From Holophagales bacterium (GTDB taxonomy: Bacteria; Acidobacteriota; Holophagae; Holophagales; Holophagaceae), in assembly GCA_031283145.1 (NCBI GenBank), contig JAITCJ010000180.1, positions 1 to 8,007 on the forward strand: a DNA stretch of 8,007 bases, read 5' to 3'. A program made the translations under genes and the position numbers. This document shows, one piece after another, positions 1-5,607 of this stretch. The notes under the pieces are model-generated. The model had not been told where the DNA came from. It saw nothing but the letters and a program-made list of their open reading frames with translations, and made no database searches. Within the stretch, counting starts at the first letter, position 1. Each line of letters opens with the position of its first letter.

Positions 1-11
1 GTTTCACTATA
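1..11. repeat. Partial copy of the TATAG-type repeat end, cut by the window edge
   Basis: GTTTCACTATA here is identical to the outer 11 bases of the right arm of the MITE-like element at 5532-5542. It lies 5 nt beyond the stop codon of the lipoprotein gene on the minus strand. Orientation implies that the rest of the element, if present, extends leftward out of the window. The identity is seen directly; that it is the end of a mobile repeat is inferred from the other copies. Confidence 0.5.
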
Positions 12-16
12 AATGA

Positions 17-775
17 CTACTTGACGAAGACTAATTCGGCAACCTCAGCTTTCAGACGATACAGAACCCTGCCATTTTTCCAGACGGCGGCGACCTGATT
101 GCCCTGCCGGTTGTTTTCATACCCGGCGGCGTACACATCGCCGCTTGACACAAAGAGGGAGCGGACGTCCGCGCTGAAGTTCCCATTCGTCAAACGATAT
201 AATTCCCTGCCATTTTTCCAGACAGTGGCGACTATATTGTCCCGCGGGTTGTATTCATACCCCGCGGCGTACACATCATCGCCTGAGACAAGGAGGGACC
301 AGGCGCTCGCATGAAAGCTCCCGTTTGTCAGACGGTACAGAACCTTGCTATTTTTCCAGACAGCAGCGACAGACTTGCCCTGCTGGTTGCTTTCATGCCC
401 CGCCGCGTACACGTCGTCGCCTGACACAAATACCCTATTGGCATATACATCGAATTTTTCGTCAGCCAGATAATAGAGCACGGAGCCATTTTTTTTGATT
501 ATGACCATGCCTTTATCATCTGAATCGGTGTCGTATTCCGCCAGGTAAGAATCGCTGTTGATACTAAAATTGGTACCATAGACGAAACCATCCGCGTTGA
601 ATTGTTTTGTTTCGACGCCATTTTTCCAGTACTTCCACGTATTATTGTCGCCAAGCGTCACCACGTACGCGTCCCCTCGGACGCCTGGTTTTGATATTGA
701 ACATCCTGTAAAACCCAGGACGGCCGCCAAAGCGAAGATTATAAACGCCGATAATCGGTAAAGAGAAATTGCCAT
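17..775 (-). CDS. Predicted lipoprotein with ~46-residue propeller-like repeats, last repeat truncated
   Basis: A 252-residue protein of unknown function. Residues 1-24 look like a lipoprotein signal peptide: a short n-region with Arg7, a hydrophobic stretch at 10-23, then a lipobox-like FTGC with Cys25 as the probable lipidated residue. Phe at -3 is less usual than Leu. The rest is repetitive. KNG-type motifs begin near residues 51, 95, 141, 187 and 233, and the last four are exactly 46 residues apart. Each unit has the form VWKNG-x-LYRLTNG-SF ... VSGDDVYAAGYE, which resembles a beta-propeller blade. The last unit stops after LYRL plus a degenerate tail and lacks VYAAGYE. The start is supported by an AGGTGA Shine-Dalgarno-like sequence about 5 nt upstream. 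It is divergent from hydB and shares its AT-rich intergenic region. Cell-envelope location is inferred from the signal; I recognise no enzymatic motif. Confidence 0.8.
   Translation of the reverse strand: MAISLYRLSAFIIFALAAVLGFTGCSISKPGVRGDAYVVTLGDNNTWKYWKNGVETKQFNADGFVYGTNFSINSDSYLAEYDTDSDDKGMVIIKKNGSVLYYLADEKFDVYANRVFVSGDDVYAAGHESNQQGKSVAAVWKNSKVLYRLTNGSFHASAWSLLVSGDDVYAAGYEYNPRDNIVATVWKNGRELYRLTNGNFSADVRSLFVSSGDVYAAGYENNRQGNQVAAVWKNGRVLYRLKAEVAELVFVK
20..499 (-). repeat. 138-bp tandem repeats encoding 46-aa units in the lipoprotein
   Basis: The units cover about 362-499 (most diverged), 224-361, 86-223 and a partial unit at 20-85. Period is 138 bp: the block CCATTTTTCCAGAC recurs at 71-84 and 209-222, with a one-base variant at 347-360. 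Period and reading frame are both kept, so the array probably arose by in-frame duplication and could expand or contract by recombination. Confidence 0.8.
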
Positions 776-831
776 TGCGTCACCTGAAACTTATATTCAT
801 GAAAGGAAGAACATACATTGCGGTCTCCAAG

Positions 832-860
832 TGTAATTTTCAAACAAATGTAATTTTACA
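832..860. promoter_or_regulatory. Pair of TGTAATTTT(A)CA dyads, candidate operator
   Basis: TGTAATTTTCA (832-842) is followed 6 nt later by TGTAATTTTACA (849-860). The second has perfect TGTAA/TTACA arms around TT; the first differs by loss of one A. A third dyad, TGTAATTACA, lies at 920-929. Start-to-start spacing of the first pair is 17 bp, not an exact number of helical turns. Repetition in a divergent promoter region suggests a transcription factor site; I do not recognise the regulator. Confidence 0.4.
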
Positions 861-888
861 CACATTATGACCCCAAACTGATAATGTG
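861..888. promoter_or_regulatory. Perfect 8-bp inverted repeat CACATTAT/ATAATGTG
   Basis: CACATTAT at 861-868 is the exact reverse complement of ATAATGTG at 881-888, with 12 nt between them. It directly abuts the 849-860 dyad. It could be a bipartite operator or a transcript hairpin; there is no adjacent T-run to suggest a terminator. Confidence 0.4.
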
Positions 889-919
889 GCGGAATGAATG
901 ATAAATTAAATTAACAAAA

Positions 920-929
920 TGTAATTACA
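920..929. promoter_or_regulatory. Perfect palindrome TGTAATTACA, third dyad copy
   Basis: A 10-bp perfect palindrome with the same TGTAA/TTACA arms as the pair at 832-860, but without the two central T residues. It lies about 75 bp upstream of the suggested hydB promoter, so activator binding or looping is more likely than direct occlusion of that promoter. This is inference. Confidence 0.35.
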
Positions 930-1003
930 ATATTCGATTTCAGATTCAAATACAGAAATTAATATTTTTATATTTACAAAATGAAAATAATTATATGAAT
1001 TAG

Positions 1004-1032
1004 TTGAATCTTATTCACAGAAATTTTACATT
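1004..1032 (+). promoter_or_regulatory. Possible sigma70-type promoter of the hyd operon
   Basis: TTGAAT (1004-1009) and TACATT (1027-1032) are 17 nt apart, each matching 4 of 6 consensus positions. Transcription would begin near 1039, giving a ~28-nt leader before the ATG at 1067. In such AT-rich DNA chance matches are likely. A promoter here would also rule out the TTG start at 1004. Confidence 0.3.
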
Positions 1033-1066
1033 ATTATTTTTGAATGGAACTGTATTTGGAGTTCAC

Positions 1067-2980
1067 ATGTCCAACAATGTAACTGGTTTCCTTTCCGTCT
1101 TGCGGGAAAAATCTGAAAATGCTCTGGCCGCGAGAAGCGATGATAAAAAAGTTGTCATCCAGGTAGGTTCGGCGACTTGCGAACACGCCGCCGGGTCAAT
1201 GGACGTCCTGGATGAACTCCGCAAACACGTTAAATCCTCCGGACGCTCCGATATATCTTTCCGCACCACCGGATGTACCGGGCGCTGCAGTAAAGAACCG
1301 ATTGTTTCCGTATTGGTCCCGGGTCAGGCTCCGGTCAAATATGAACAGGTAAACCGAGAAATCGCGCACAAGATATTTGATTCCCATGTGCAAAACCAGA
1401 CTCCGCTTGTTGAACACGCGCTGGATCATTCGCTGGATGAAGAAACCGTAAAAAACAAGCTGGTCTCAGAAGACCCTGTTTCAAAGAATTTCCTGAACCT
1501 GTACGGCGATGTTCCCTTTTTTAATCTGCAAAATCGCATTGCCATGCGCAATAGCGGCGTTTTGAACCCAGATTCGCTCGAAGAATATGTTCATTTGGAC
1601 GGTTTTAAGGCTCTCGCCGCTTGCCTGAGCAAAGGGGACCCTCAGTGGATTATCAACGAGATATTGAAGTCCAAAATCAGGGGTAGGGGCGGAGGCGGAT
1701 TCCCAACCGGCAAAAAGTGGCAGATGATTGCGGGTCAGCCAGAAAAAATTCGCTACATCATTTGCAATGGCGATGAGGGCGACCCAGGCGCTTTTATGGA
1801 TCGGGGTATGCTGGAGTCCGATCCTTTCAACATCGTGGAGGGCATGATCATCGGCGCTTACGCCATTGGAGCGGTCAGAGGATTTTACTACATCAGGGCC
1901 GAATATCCGCTGGCGATCAAGCGCATTCAGAACGCCATAAACCTATGCCGCGAAAATGGCTTGCTGGGCGAAAACATAATGGATTCAGGATGGTCTTTCG
2001 ACCTTGAAATTCGCCTGGGCGCGGGCGCTTTTGTCTGCGGCGAAGAAACAGGGTTGATCAGATCCATTGAGGGAAAACGCGGACAGCCGAAAGTGCGCCC
2101 CCCTTATCCCGCGGTAAAAGGACTGTGGGGCAAACCAACCATTATCAATAATGTTGAAACATTTGCCAATATCACATCCATTATTAATTTTAGCGGCGAA
2201 TGGTTTGCTTCCGTGGGAACAGAAGCCTCCGGCGGGACCAAGGTATTTGCCCTTGCCGGGAAGGTTAAGCACACAGGACTGGTTGAGGTTCCTCTTGGCA
2301 CACCGATAAAGGATGTGGTTTTTAAAATCGGCGGCGGCGTGTTTGAGGATCGCGAGCTTAAAGCGGTTCAAACCGGCGGCCCCGCGGGCGGATTTATTCC
2401 TGCCTCGCAGATTGATATGGAGGTTGATTTTGAACCGCTTGCCAAGGCAGGCTCTATCATGGGTTCCGGCGGAATGATAGTCCTCAGCGATGAAGACTGC
2501 ATGGTTGATCTGGCAAAGTTCTATCTTTCATTCACCGCTGACGAATCCTGCGGCAAGTGTACGCCATGCCGCGAGGGTACTACAAGAATGCTGGAGATAT
2601 TGAACAAAATCACCAGGGGCGAAGCAGAGGTGGCCGACTTGGACAAATTGGAGAGACTAGCCCGTCTCTGTCAGCAGTCCAGCTTGTGCGGATTGGGCCG
2701 CGCCGCGCCAAACCCGATTATAAGCGCCATTAAACACTTCCGCGATGAGTATGTCGAACACATTGTGGATAAAAAATGCCGCTCTAAGAAGTGTGTCGCG
2801 CTGGTTCGTTACGAAATCAATCCCGAAAAGTGCATTGGTTGTACTGTCTGCATACGCAAATGCCCTGTCGAATGTATTAGAGGCGCGCGAAAAGAAGCTC
2901 ATGTCATTGATCAGAGACAATGCGCGAAATGCGGTCAGTGCTATGAAGCCTGCCGCTTTGATGCCGTTGAGCGAATGTGA
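1067..2980 (+). CDS. hydB: HydB/HndC-type NuoF-like flavoprotein subunit of [FeFe]-hydrogenase
   Basis: A 637-residue subunit expected to bind FMN and NAD(H) and to pass electrons between the nucleotide, ferredoxin and the catalytic subunit. Order of domains: a thioredoxin-fold [2Fe-2S] domain (about 28-110; Cys38, Cys70 and Cys74 visible); the NuoF core with the glycine-rich FMN/NAD motif at 206-215 (GRGGGGFPTG after Gly206) and GEET at 325-328; an SLBB-like region near 400-440; the NuoF [4Fe-4S] site SCGKCTPC (Cys495, 498, 501) with Cys541; a Cys571/Cys576 pair; and a C-terminal 2x[4Fe-4S] ferredoxin (Cys589, 592, 595, 599, 619, 622, 625, 629). I chose the ATG at 1067 because GGAG at 1058-1061 lies 5 nt upstream and homology begins soon after. 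An in-frame TTG at 1004 would add 21 unsupported residues. It is first in a hydB-hydA-hydC operon. The ferredoxin and thioredoxin-like domains separate it from complex I NuoF. NAD versus NADP preference is not readable here. Confidence 0.93.
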   Translation: MSNNVTGFLSVLREKSENALAARSDDKKVVIQVGSATCEHAAGSMDVLDELRKHVKSSGRSDISFRTTGCTGRCSKEPIVSVLVPGQAPVKYEQVNREIAHKIFDSHVQNQTPLVEHALDHSLDEETVKNKLVSEDPVSKNFLNLYGDVPFFNLQNRIAMRNSGVLNPDSLEEYVHLDGFKALAACLSKGDPQWIINEILKSKIRGRGGGGFPTGKKWQMIAGQPEKIRYIICNGDEGDPGAFMDRGMLESDPFNIVEGMIIGAYAIGAVRGFYYIRAEYPLAIKRIQNAINLCRENGLLGENIMDSGWSFDLEIRLGAGAFVCGEETGLIRSIEGKRGQPKVRPPYPAVKGLWGKPTIINNVETFANITSIINFSGEWFASVGTEASGGTKVFALAGKVKHTGLVEVPLGTPIKDVVFKIGGGVFEDRELKAVQTGGPAGGFIPASQIDMEVDFEPLAKAGSIMGSGGMIVLSDEDCMVDLAKFYLSFTADESCGKCTPCREGTTRMLEILNKITRGEAEVADLDKLERLARLCQQSSLCGLGRAAPNPIISAIKHFRDEYVEHIVDKKCRSKKCVALVRYEINPEKCIGCTVCIRKCPVECIRGARKEAHVIDQRQCAKCGQCYEACRFDAVERM

Positions 2981-3014
2981 CCCTTTGTAACCAACGAACC
3001 GTAGGATTAAACTG

Positions 3015-4781
3015 ATGAACGAACAAATGATCAACATACTGATAGATGACGAACCGCTCAGGGTTCCCGCAAAGACCACAATTTTGCAGGCCGCGGAAAA
3101 ACTGGGCATACATATCCCTACGCTCTGCTACCACCCCCGCCTCAGCATGGAAGGCTCGTGCCGTGTATGCGTGGTGCAAGTCAAGGGCTTTAACTACTTC
3201 CTAACCGCTTGCTCTACGGAGGTGTGGGAGGGGATGGAAGTTGAAACCAACAGCCCCGTGATTCGACAAGCCAGACGCGACATCGTGGAATTGCTGTTGG
3301 ACAACCATCCCAAAGATTGCCAGACTTGTGAGCGCGATGGCGTCTGTGAACTGCAAAAGCAAGCGTACAGGCTTGGTGTGCGCCAGCACCTGTTTGAGGG
3401 TAAGCGCAAACATATCCCGGTTGACAACACAAGCTTTTCAGTTGTCCGCACCGCTGAAAAGTGCATTCTCTGCAATCGTTGTGTGCGCGTTTGCAAAGAA
3501 GTACAAGGCGTACACAATTTGAGCCAGCAAGGGCGCGGCTTTAATACTATCATTGGCCCGGCCTTTCTTAGCCCGATGGATGAAAGCATATGCATACAGT
3601 GCGGACAGTGTGTAGCCGTCTGCCCAACCGCCGCTTTCCTGGAGCAGGACCACACCGAAAAAGTCTGGGAAGCCCTTGCGCTGCCGCGTGACGAAAAACA
3701 TGTGGTTGCGCACATCGCCCCCGCCATCAGAGCGACAATCGGCGAGTCTTTCGGAATGCCCATCGGTACCCCGGTCAGGGGTCAGCTTGTAACCGCTCTC
3801 CGTCGTTTGGGTTTCGACGCTGTATTTGACACAAACTTCAGCGCCGACTTGACCATTATGGAAGAAGCGACAGAGTTTTTAAGCCGGATGAAATCCGGCG
3901 AGAATCTTCCGCTGCTCACATCCTGCAGCCCGGGCTGGATCAACTTCCTGGAGAAGTTCTACCCTGAAATGATCCCCAATGCCTCAACATGCAAATCGCC
4001 CATGCAGATGATGAGTACCCTGATCAAGACTTATTATGCTGAAAAGAGAGGACTTAACCCAAAAGACATCTACGTTGTGGCGATTATGCCCTGTGTCGCG
4101 AAGAAGTATGAAGCGAGCCGTCCGGAACATACCATGCCTGACGGAACGCCTACAACTGACGCGGTTCTCACCACCAGGGAACTTGCCTGGATGATCAAGT
4201 CATATGGAATAGACTTTGAAAACCTGCCAAAAGGTCAATGCGATAAGCCGCTGGGTCTCAGTTCCGGCGCCAGCGATATATTCGGCGCTACAGGCGGCGT
4301 CATGGAAGCCGCTCTGCGAACGGCTTCGGTCAACCTAACGGGCAAAGAAACCGGCCCGCTGGTATTTGAAGAGGTCAGGGGCGTGACCGGCCTTAAAGAG
4401 ACGACCATTGACATTGGCGGCACAGAGGTGCATATCGCTGTGGCCAACGGGCTTCAAAACGCCAAAGTATTGCTTGATTCGATCAAGAGCGGCAAAAAGA
4501 AATATCATCTTGTGGAAATCATGGCCTGCCCGGGCGGGTGCGTCATGGGAGGCGGTCAGCCCTATCCGCCGCTTGACCACAACGCGCTTGATTCAGACCT
4601 GGCATTACGCCGCGCCAAGGCTCTTTACACCATTGATGACAACAAACAGCTAAGACGTTCTGACGAGAACCCGGATATTGAACATCTATACGCCGAGTAC
4701 ATTGGTGAACCCAACGGCGAAAAAGCGCACAAATTGCTCCACACACACTATCAAGCCCGTTTACCAAGGGGAGTCCGATGA
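3015..4781 (+). CDS. hydA: HydA/HndD-type [FeFe]-hydrogenase catalytic subunit
   Basis: A 588-residue catalytic subunit that interconverts H2 with protons and electrons at an H-cluster. Domains in order: an N-terminal [2Fe-2S] ferredoxin (Cys38, 49, 52, 66); a His-ligated [4Fe-4S] site (His98, Cys102, 105, 111); a 2x[4Fe-4S] ferredoxin (Cys150, 153, 156, 160 and Cys193, 196, 199, 203); and the H-cluster domain. The H-cluster domain has L1 TSCSPGW (302-308), L2 MPCVAKKYE (Cys360) and L3 MACPGGC (Cys505, Cys509) followed by GGGQP. A small-subunit-like tail covers about 525-580. L1 has Ser where many monomeric enzymes have a second Cys. Length fits HndD-like subunits; there is no extra C-terminal [2Fe-2S] domain. 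AGGA at 3003-3006 lies 8 nt before the ATG, 34 nt after hydB. With HydB and HydC it should form a soluble trimer that couples H2 to NAD(H) and ferredoxin. Bifurcation is inferred from gene content; a simple NAD-linked hydrogenase is the alternative. Confidence 0.95.
   Translation: MNEQMINILIDDEPLRVPAKTTILQAAEKLGIHIPTLCYHPRLSMEGSCRVCVVQVKGFNYFLTACSTEVWEGMEVETNSPVIRQARRDIVELLLDNHPKDCQTCERDGVCELQKQAYRLGVRQHLFEGKRKHIPVDNTSFSVVRTAEKCILCNRCVRVCKEVQGVHNLSQQGRGFNTIIGPAFLSPMDESICIQCGQCVAVCPTAAFLEQDHTEKVWEALALPRDEKHVVAHIAPAIRATIGESFGMPIGTPVRGQLVTALRRLGFDAVFDTNFSADLTIMEEATEFLSRMKSGENLPLLTSCSPGWINFLEKFYPEMIPNASTCKSPMQMMSTLIKTYYAEKRGLNPKDIYVVAIMPCVAKKYEASRPEHTMPDGTPTTDAVLTTRELAWMIKSYGIDFENLPKGQCDKPLGLSSGASDIFGATGGVMEAALRTASVNLTGKETGPLVFEEVRGVTGLKETTIDIGGTEVHIAVANGLQNAKVLLDSIKSGKKKYHLVEIMACPGGCVMGGGQPYPPLDHNALDSDLALRRAKALYTIDDNKQLRRSDENPDIEHLYAEYIGEPNGEKAHKLLHTHYQARLPRGVR
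4766..4773 (+). promoter_or_regulatory. Shine-Dalgarno of hydC inside the end of hydA
   Basis: AAGGGGAG ends 4 nt before the hydC ATG, and the ATGA overlap joins the hydA stop to the hydC start. This is the clearest ribosome binding site in the operon. With the overlap it implies coupled translation of the catalytic and NuoE-like subunits. Confidence 0.7.
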
Positions 4782-5329
4782 GCCATTCAGTTGTAAATAC
4801 AGATAACTGGGAAGCTGTCAAGGCTGAATGTTTGAAACACCTGCCACAGCATGTAATTGATTACATTGAAGAAACAAAAGACCAAGATCGTTCAGAGAGC
4901 CACCTGATTTCCATTCTGCATAAGATACAGGCTCACTCCGGTTATCTGAGCAAAGAACAGTTAAACGCCGTTTCACAGCTTGCCAGGATACCAATGACCA
5001 AAGTCACCGGCGTAGCGACTTTTTATCATTACTTCCGTCTCACGCCGCGCGGCAAACATATCATCAGCGTGTGCCTGGGTACCGCCTGCTATGTAAAAGG
5101 CGCTGAAAAAATCAGTCAGTCGCTTATGAATAAACTGGGCATCCAATTCGGCGAGACCACCAAAGACGGCTTGTTCAGCTTAGAAGCTGCCCGTTGCCTC
5201 GGCACCTGCGGTTTAGCGCCGGTAATCATGGTTGACGAACAAGTATATGGCCCGGTCGCGTCCGGCGACGTTCGTACCATTTTGGACAAATACATTAAGC
5301 AGGCATCAAGGACTGGTGATAAAAATTGA
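4778..5329 (+). CDS. hydC: HydC/HndA-type NuoE-like [2Fe-2S] subunit
   Basis: A 183-residue NuoE-family (24-kDa) protein, close to the usual length of the family. An N-terminal helical region (about 10-85) contains GVATFYHYF at 78-86, typical of NuoE. A thioredoxin-fold domain follows, with the four [2Fe-2S] ligands visible: Cys99 and Cys104 in CLGTAC, Cys140 and Cys144 in CLGTC. In trimeric hydrogenases this subunit sits against the NuoF-like subunit and holds one [2Fe-2S] centre. The ATG overlaps the hydA stop by ATGA and has a strong Shine-Dalgarno. Its position last in the operon differs from the C-B-A order I recall for Thermotoga-type clusters. No complex I membrane genes are nearby, so it belongs to the hydrogenase and not to respiratory complex I. 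A TATAG-type repeat end begins 4 nt after its stop. Confidence 0.93.
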   Translation: MSHSVVNTDNWEAVKAECLKHLPQHVIDYIEETKDQDRSESHLISILHKIQAHSGYLSKEQLNAVSQLARIPMTKVTGVATFYHYFRLTPRGKHIISVCLGTACYVKGAEKISQSLMNKLGIQFGETTKDGLFSLEAARCLGTCGLAPVIMVDEQVYGPVASGDVRTILDKYIKQASRTGDKN

Positions 5330-5332
5330 ATA

Positions 5333-5349
5333 TATAGCCAACAAAACTT
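5333..5349 (+). repeat. TATAG-type repeat end, diverged copy after hydC
   Basis: TATAGCCAACAAAACTT begins 4 nt after the hydC stop. It is a diverged direct copy of the left arm at 5383 (TATAGCCATTCAACTT), 50 bp upstream of it. I see no inverted partner of its own; it may be the remnant of a separate insertion. Confidence 0.4.
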
Positions 5350-5425
5350 CCTGTGTGTGACATTTTGCCAAAACTTGGGAACTATAGCCATTCAACTTTA
5401 AAATCATCCTGTTTATCAAGTGGAA

Positions 5426-5438
5426 GGCACGAAGTGCC
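5426..5438. repeat. Perfect hairpin GGCAC-GAA-GTGCC
   Basis: A 5-bp GC-rich stem with a GAA loop inside the MITE-like element. No T-run follows, so it is not a standard intrinsic terminator. Confidence 0.6.
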
Positions 5439-5462
5439 AAGGTTGCGCCTTCATTACGTGAG

Positions 5463-5476
5463 CCGCCGACAGGCGG
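5463..5476. repeat. Perfect hairpin CCGCC-GACA-GGCGG
   Basis: A 5-bp GC-rich stem with a GACA tetraloop, in the middle of the MITE-like element and nested within the longer pairings described for it. It has no T-run. Confidence 0.6.
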
Positions 5477-5552
5477 TGAGCGGAACGGTAGCGCAGACGA
5501 AGGGCACAGGGCAACGTACCGTTTTAAAGTTGTTTCACTATACCCCAAAGCT

Positions 5553-5590
5553 TTCCATACAAAACCGCGTTCCGCGATTTTGATATGGAA
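5553..5590. repeat. Long imperfect hairpin just upstream of tlyA
   Basis: The arms 5553-5569 and 5573-5590 pair over 16 bp with one mismatch and one bulged A, around a TTC loop: TTCCATA with TATGGAA, AAAA with TTTT, and CGCG with CGCG. It starts 10 nt after the right arm of the MITE-like element and ends 17 nt before the tlyA ATG. There is no T-run on either side, so a role as terminator is not supported. A decayed second element or a 5'-leader structure are both possible. Confidence 0.6.
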
Positions 5591-5598
5591 CGGCTATA
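5588..5598 (-). repeat. TATAG-type repeat end, inverted copy before tlyA
   Basis: The reverse complement reads TATAGCCGTTC and matches the left arm at 5383-5393 at 10 of 11 positions. It is a second possible inverted partner for that arm, so a longer element at 5383-5598 is an alternative reading. It lies 9 nt before the tlyA start. Confidence 0.45.
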
Positions 5599-5602
5599 CA
5601 AT
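5597..5602 (+). promoter_or_regulatory. Possible -10 box giving a leaderless tlyA transcript
   Basis: TACAAT matches the -10 consensus at 5 of 6 positions. Transcription starting 6-7 nt later would begin at or next to the tlyA ATG at 5608. No -35 box is found at normal spacing, and there is no Shine-Dalgarno close to the ATG. The hexamer partly overlaps the repeat end at 5588-5598. Confidence 0.25.
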
Positions 5603-5607
5603 TACAC

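Larger units (their letters stand above)
776..1066. promoter_or_regulatory. AT-rich divergent intergenic region
   Basis: This 291-bp gap separates the minus-strand lipoprotein gene from hydB and must hold the promoters of both. It is much richer in A+T than the flanking genes. It contains three TGTAATT dyads, a perfect 8-bp inverted repeat and a plausible promoter for hydB, listed separately. I see no RNA gene and no convincing ORF. A TTG-initiated extension of hydB could begin at 1004 but is not favoured. I could not place a promoter for the lipoprotein gene with confidence. Confidence 0.75.
5383..5542. mobile_element. 160-bp MITE-like element with 21-bp terminal inverted repeats
   Basis: The left arm (5383-5403) and the reverse complement of the right arm (5522-5542) match at 16 of 21 positions. 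Both begin TATAG and both end in the 11-base core CAACTTTAAAA; only the five bases between differ. The ends are TA-rich, which would fit insertion at TA as in Tc1/mariner or IS630-type transposons, but that assignment is inferred. No transposase is encoded. The interior has two perfect hairpins (5426-5438 and 5463-5476). Longer-range pairing joins GTTGC 5442-5446 with GCAAC 5511-5515 and CCTTC 5448-5452 with GAAGG 5499-5503, so the whole interior could fold as one branched structure. ORFs that cross the region have no recognisable product. Confidence 0.55.

Noticed and set aside
900..930. Rex-type operator near TTAACAAA
   Set aside because: Only one half-site (TTAACAA) is visible; the opposite half TTGTTAA is absent at the required spacing.
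1004..1066. TTG-initiated N-terminal extension of HydB (21 residues)
   Set aside because: The ATG at 1067 has GGAG at a good distance. The extension is AT-rich, has no homology I recognise, and overlaps a plausible promoter.
1067..5329. Respiratory complex I genes (nuoE, nuoF, nuoG)
   Set aside because: The nuoG-like position is taken by a protein with all three H-cluster motifs, the NuoF-like protein has added ferredoxin domains, and no membrane subunits are present.
5480..5520. tRNA-like GGTAGCGCAG stretch
   Set aside because: There is no matching acceptor stem, anticodon arm or T-loop sequence around it, so a tRNA is not supported.
5306..5583. ORFs on both strands across the hydC-tlyA gap (5353-5583 plus, 5306-5548 minus)
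   Set aside because: They run through the inverted repeats and hairpins, have no recognisable domain, and overlap hydC or the repeat ends. They are best read as chance ORFs in non-coding DNA.
5383..5598. Intrinsic terminator after hydC
   Set aside because: Hairpins are present but none is followed by a run of T on either strand.
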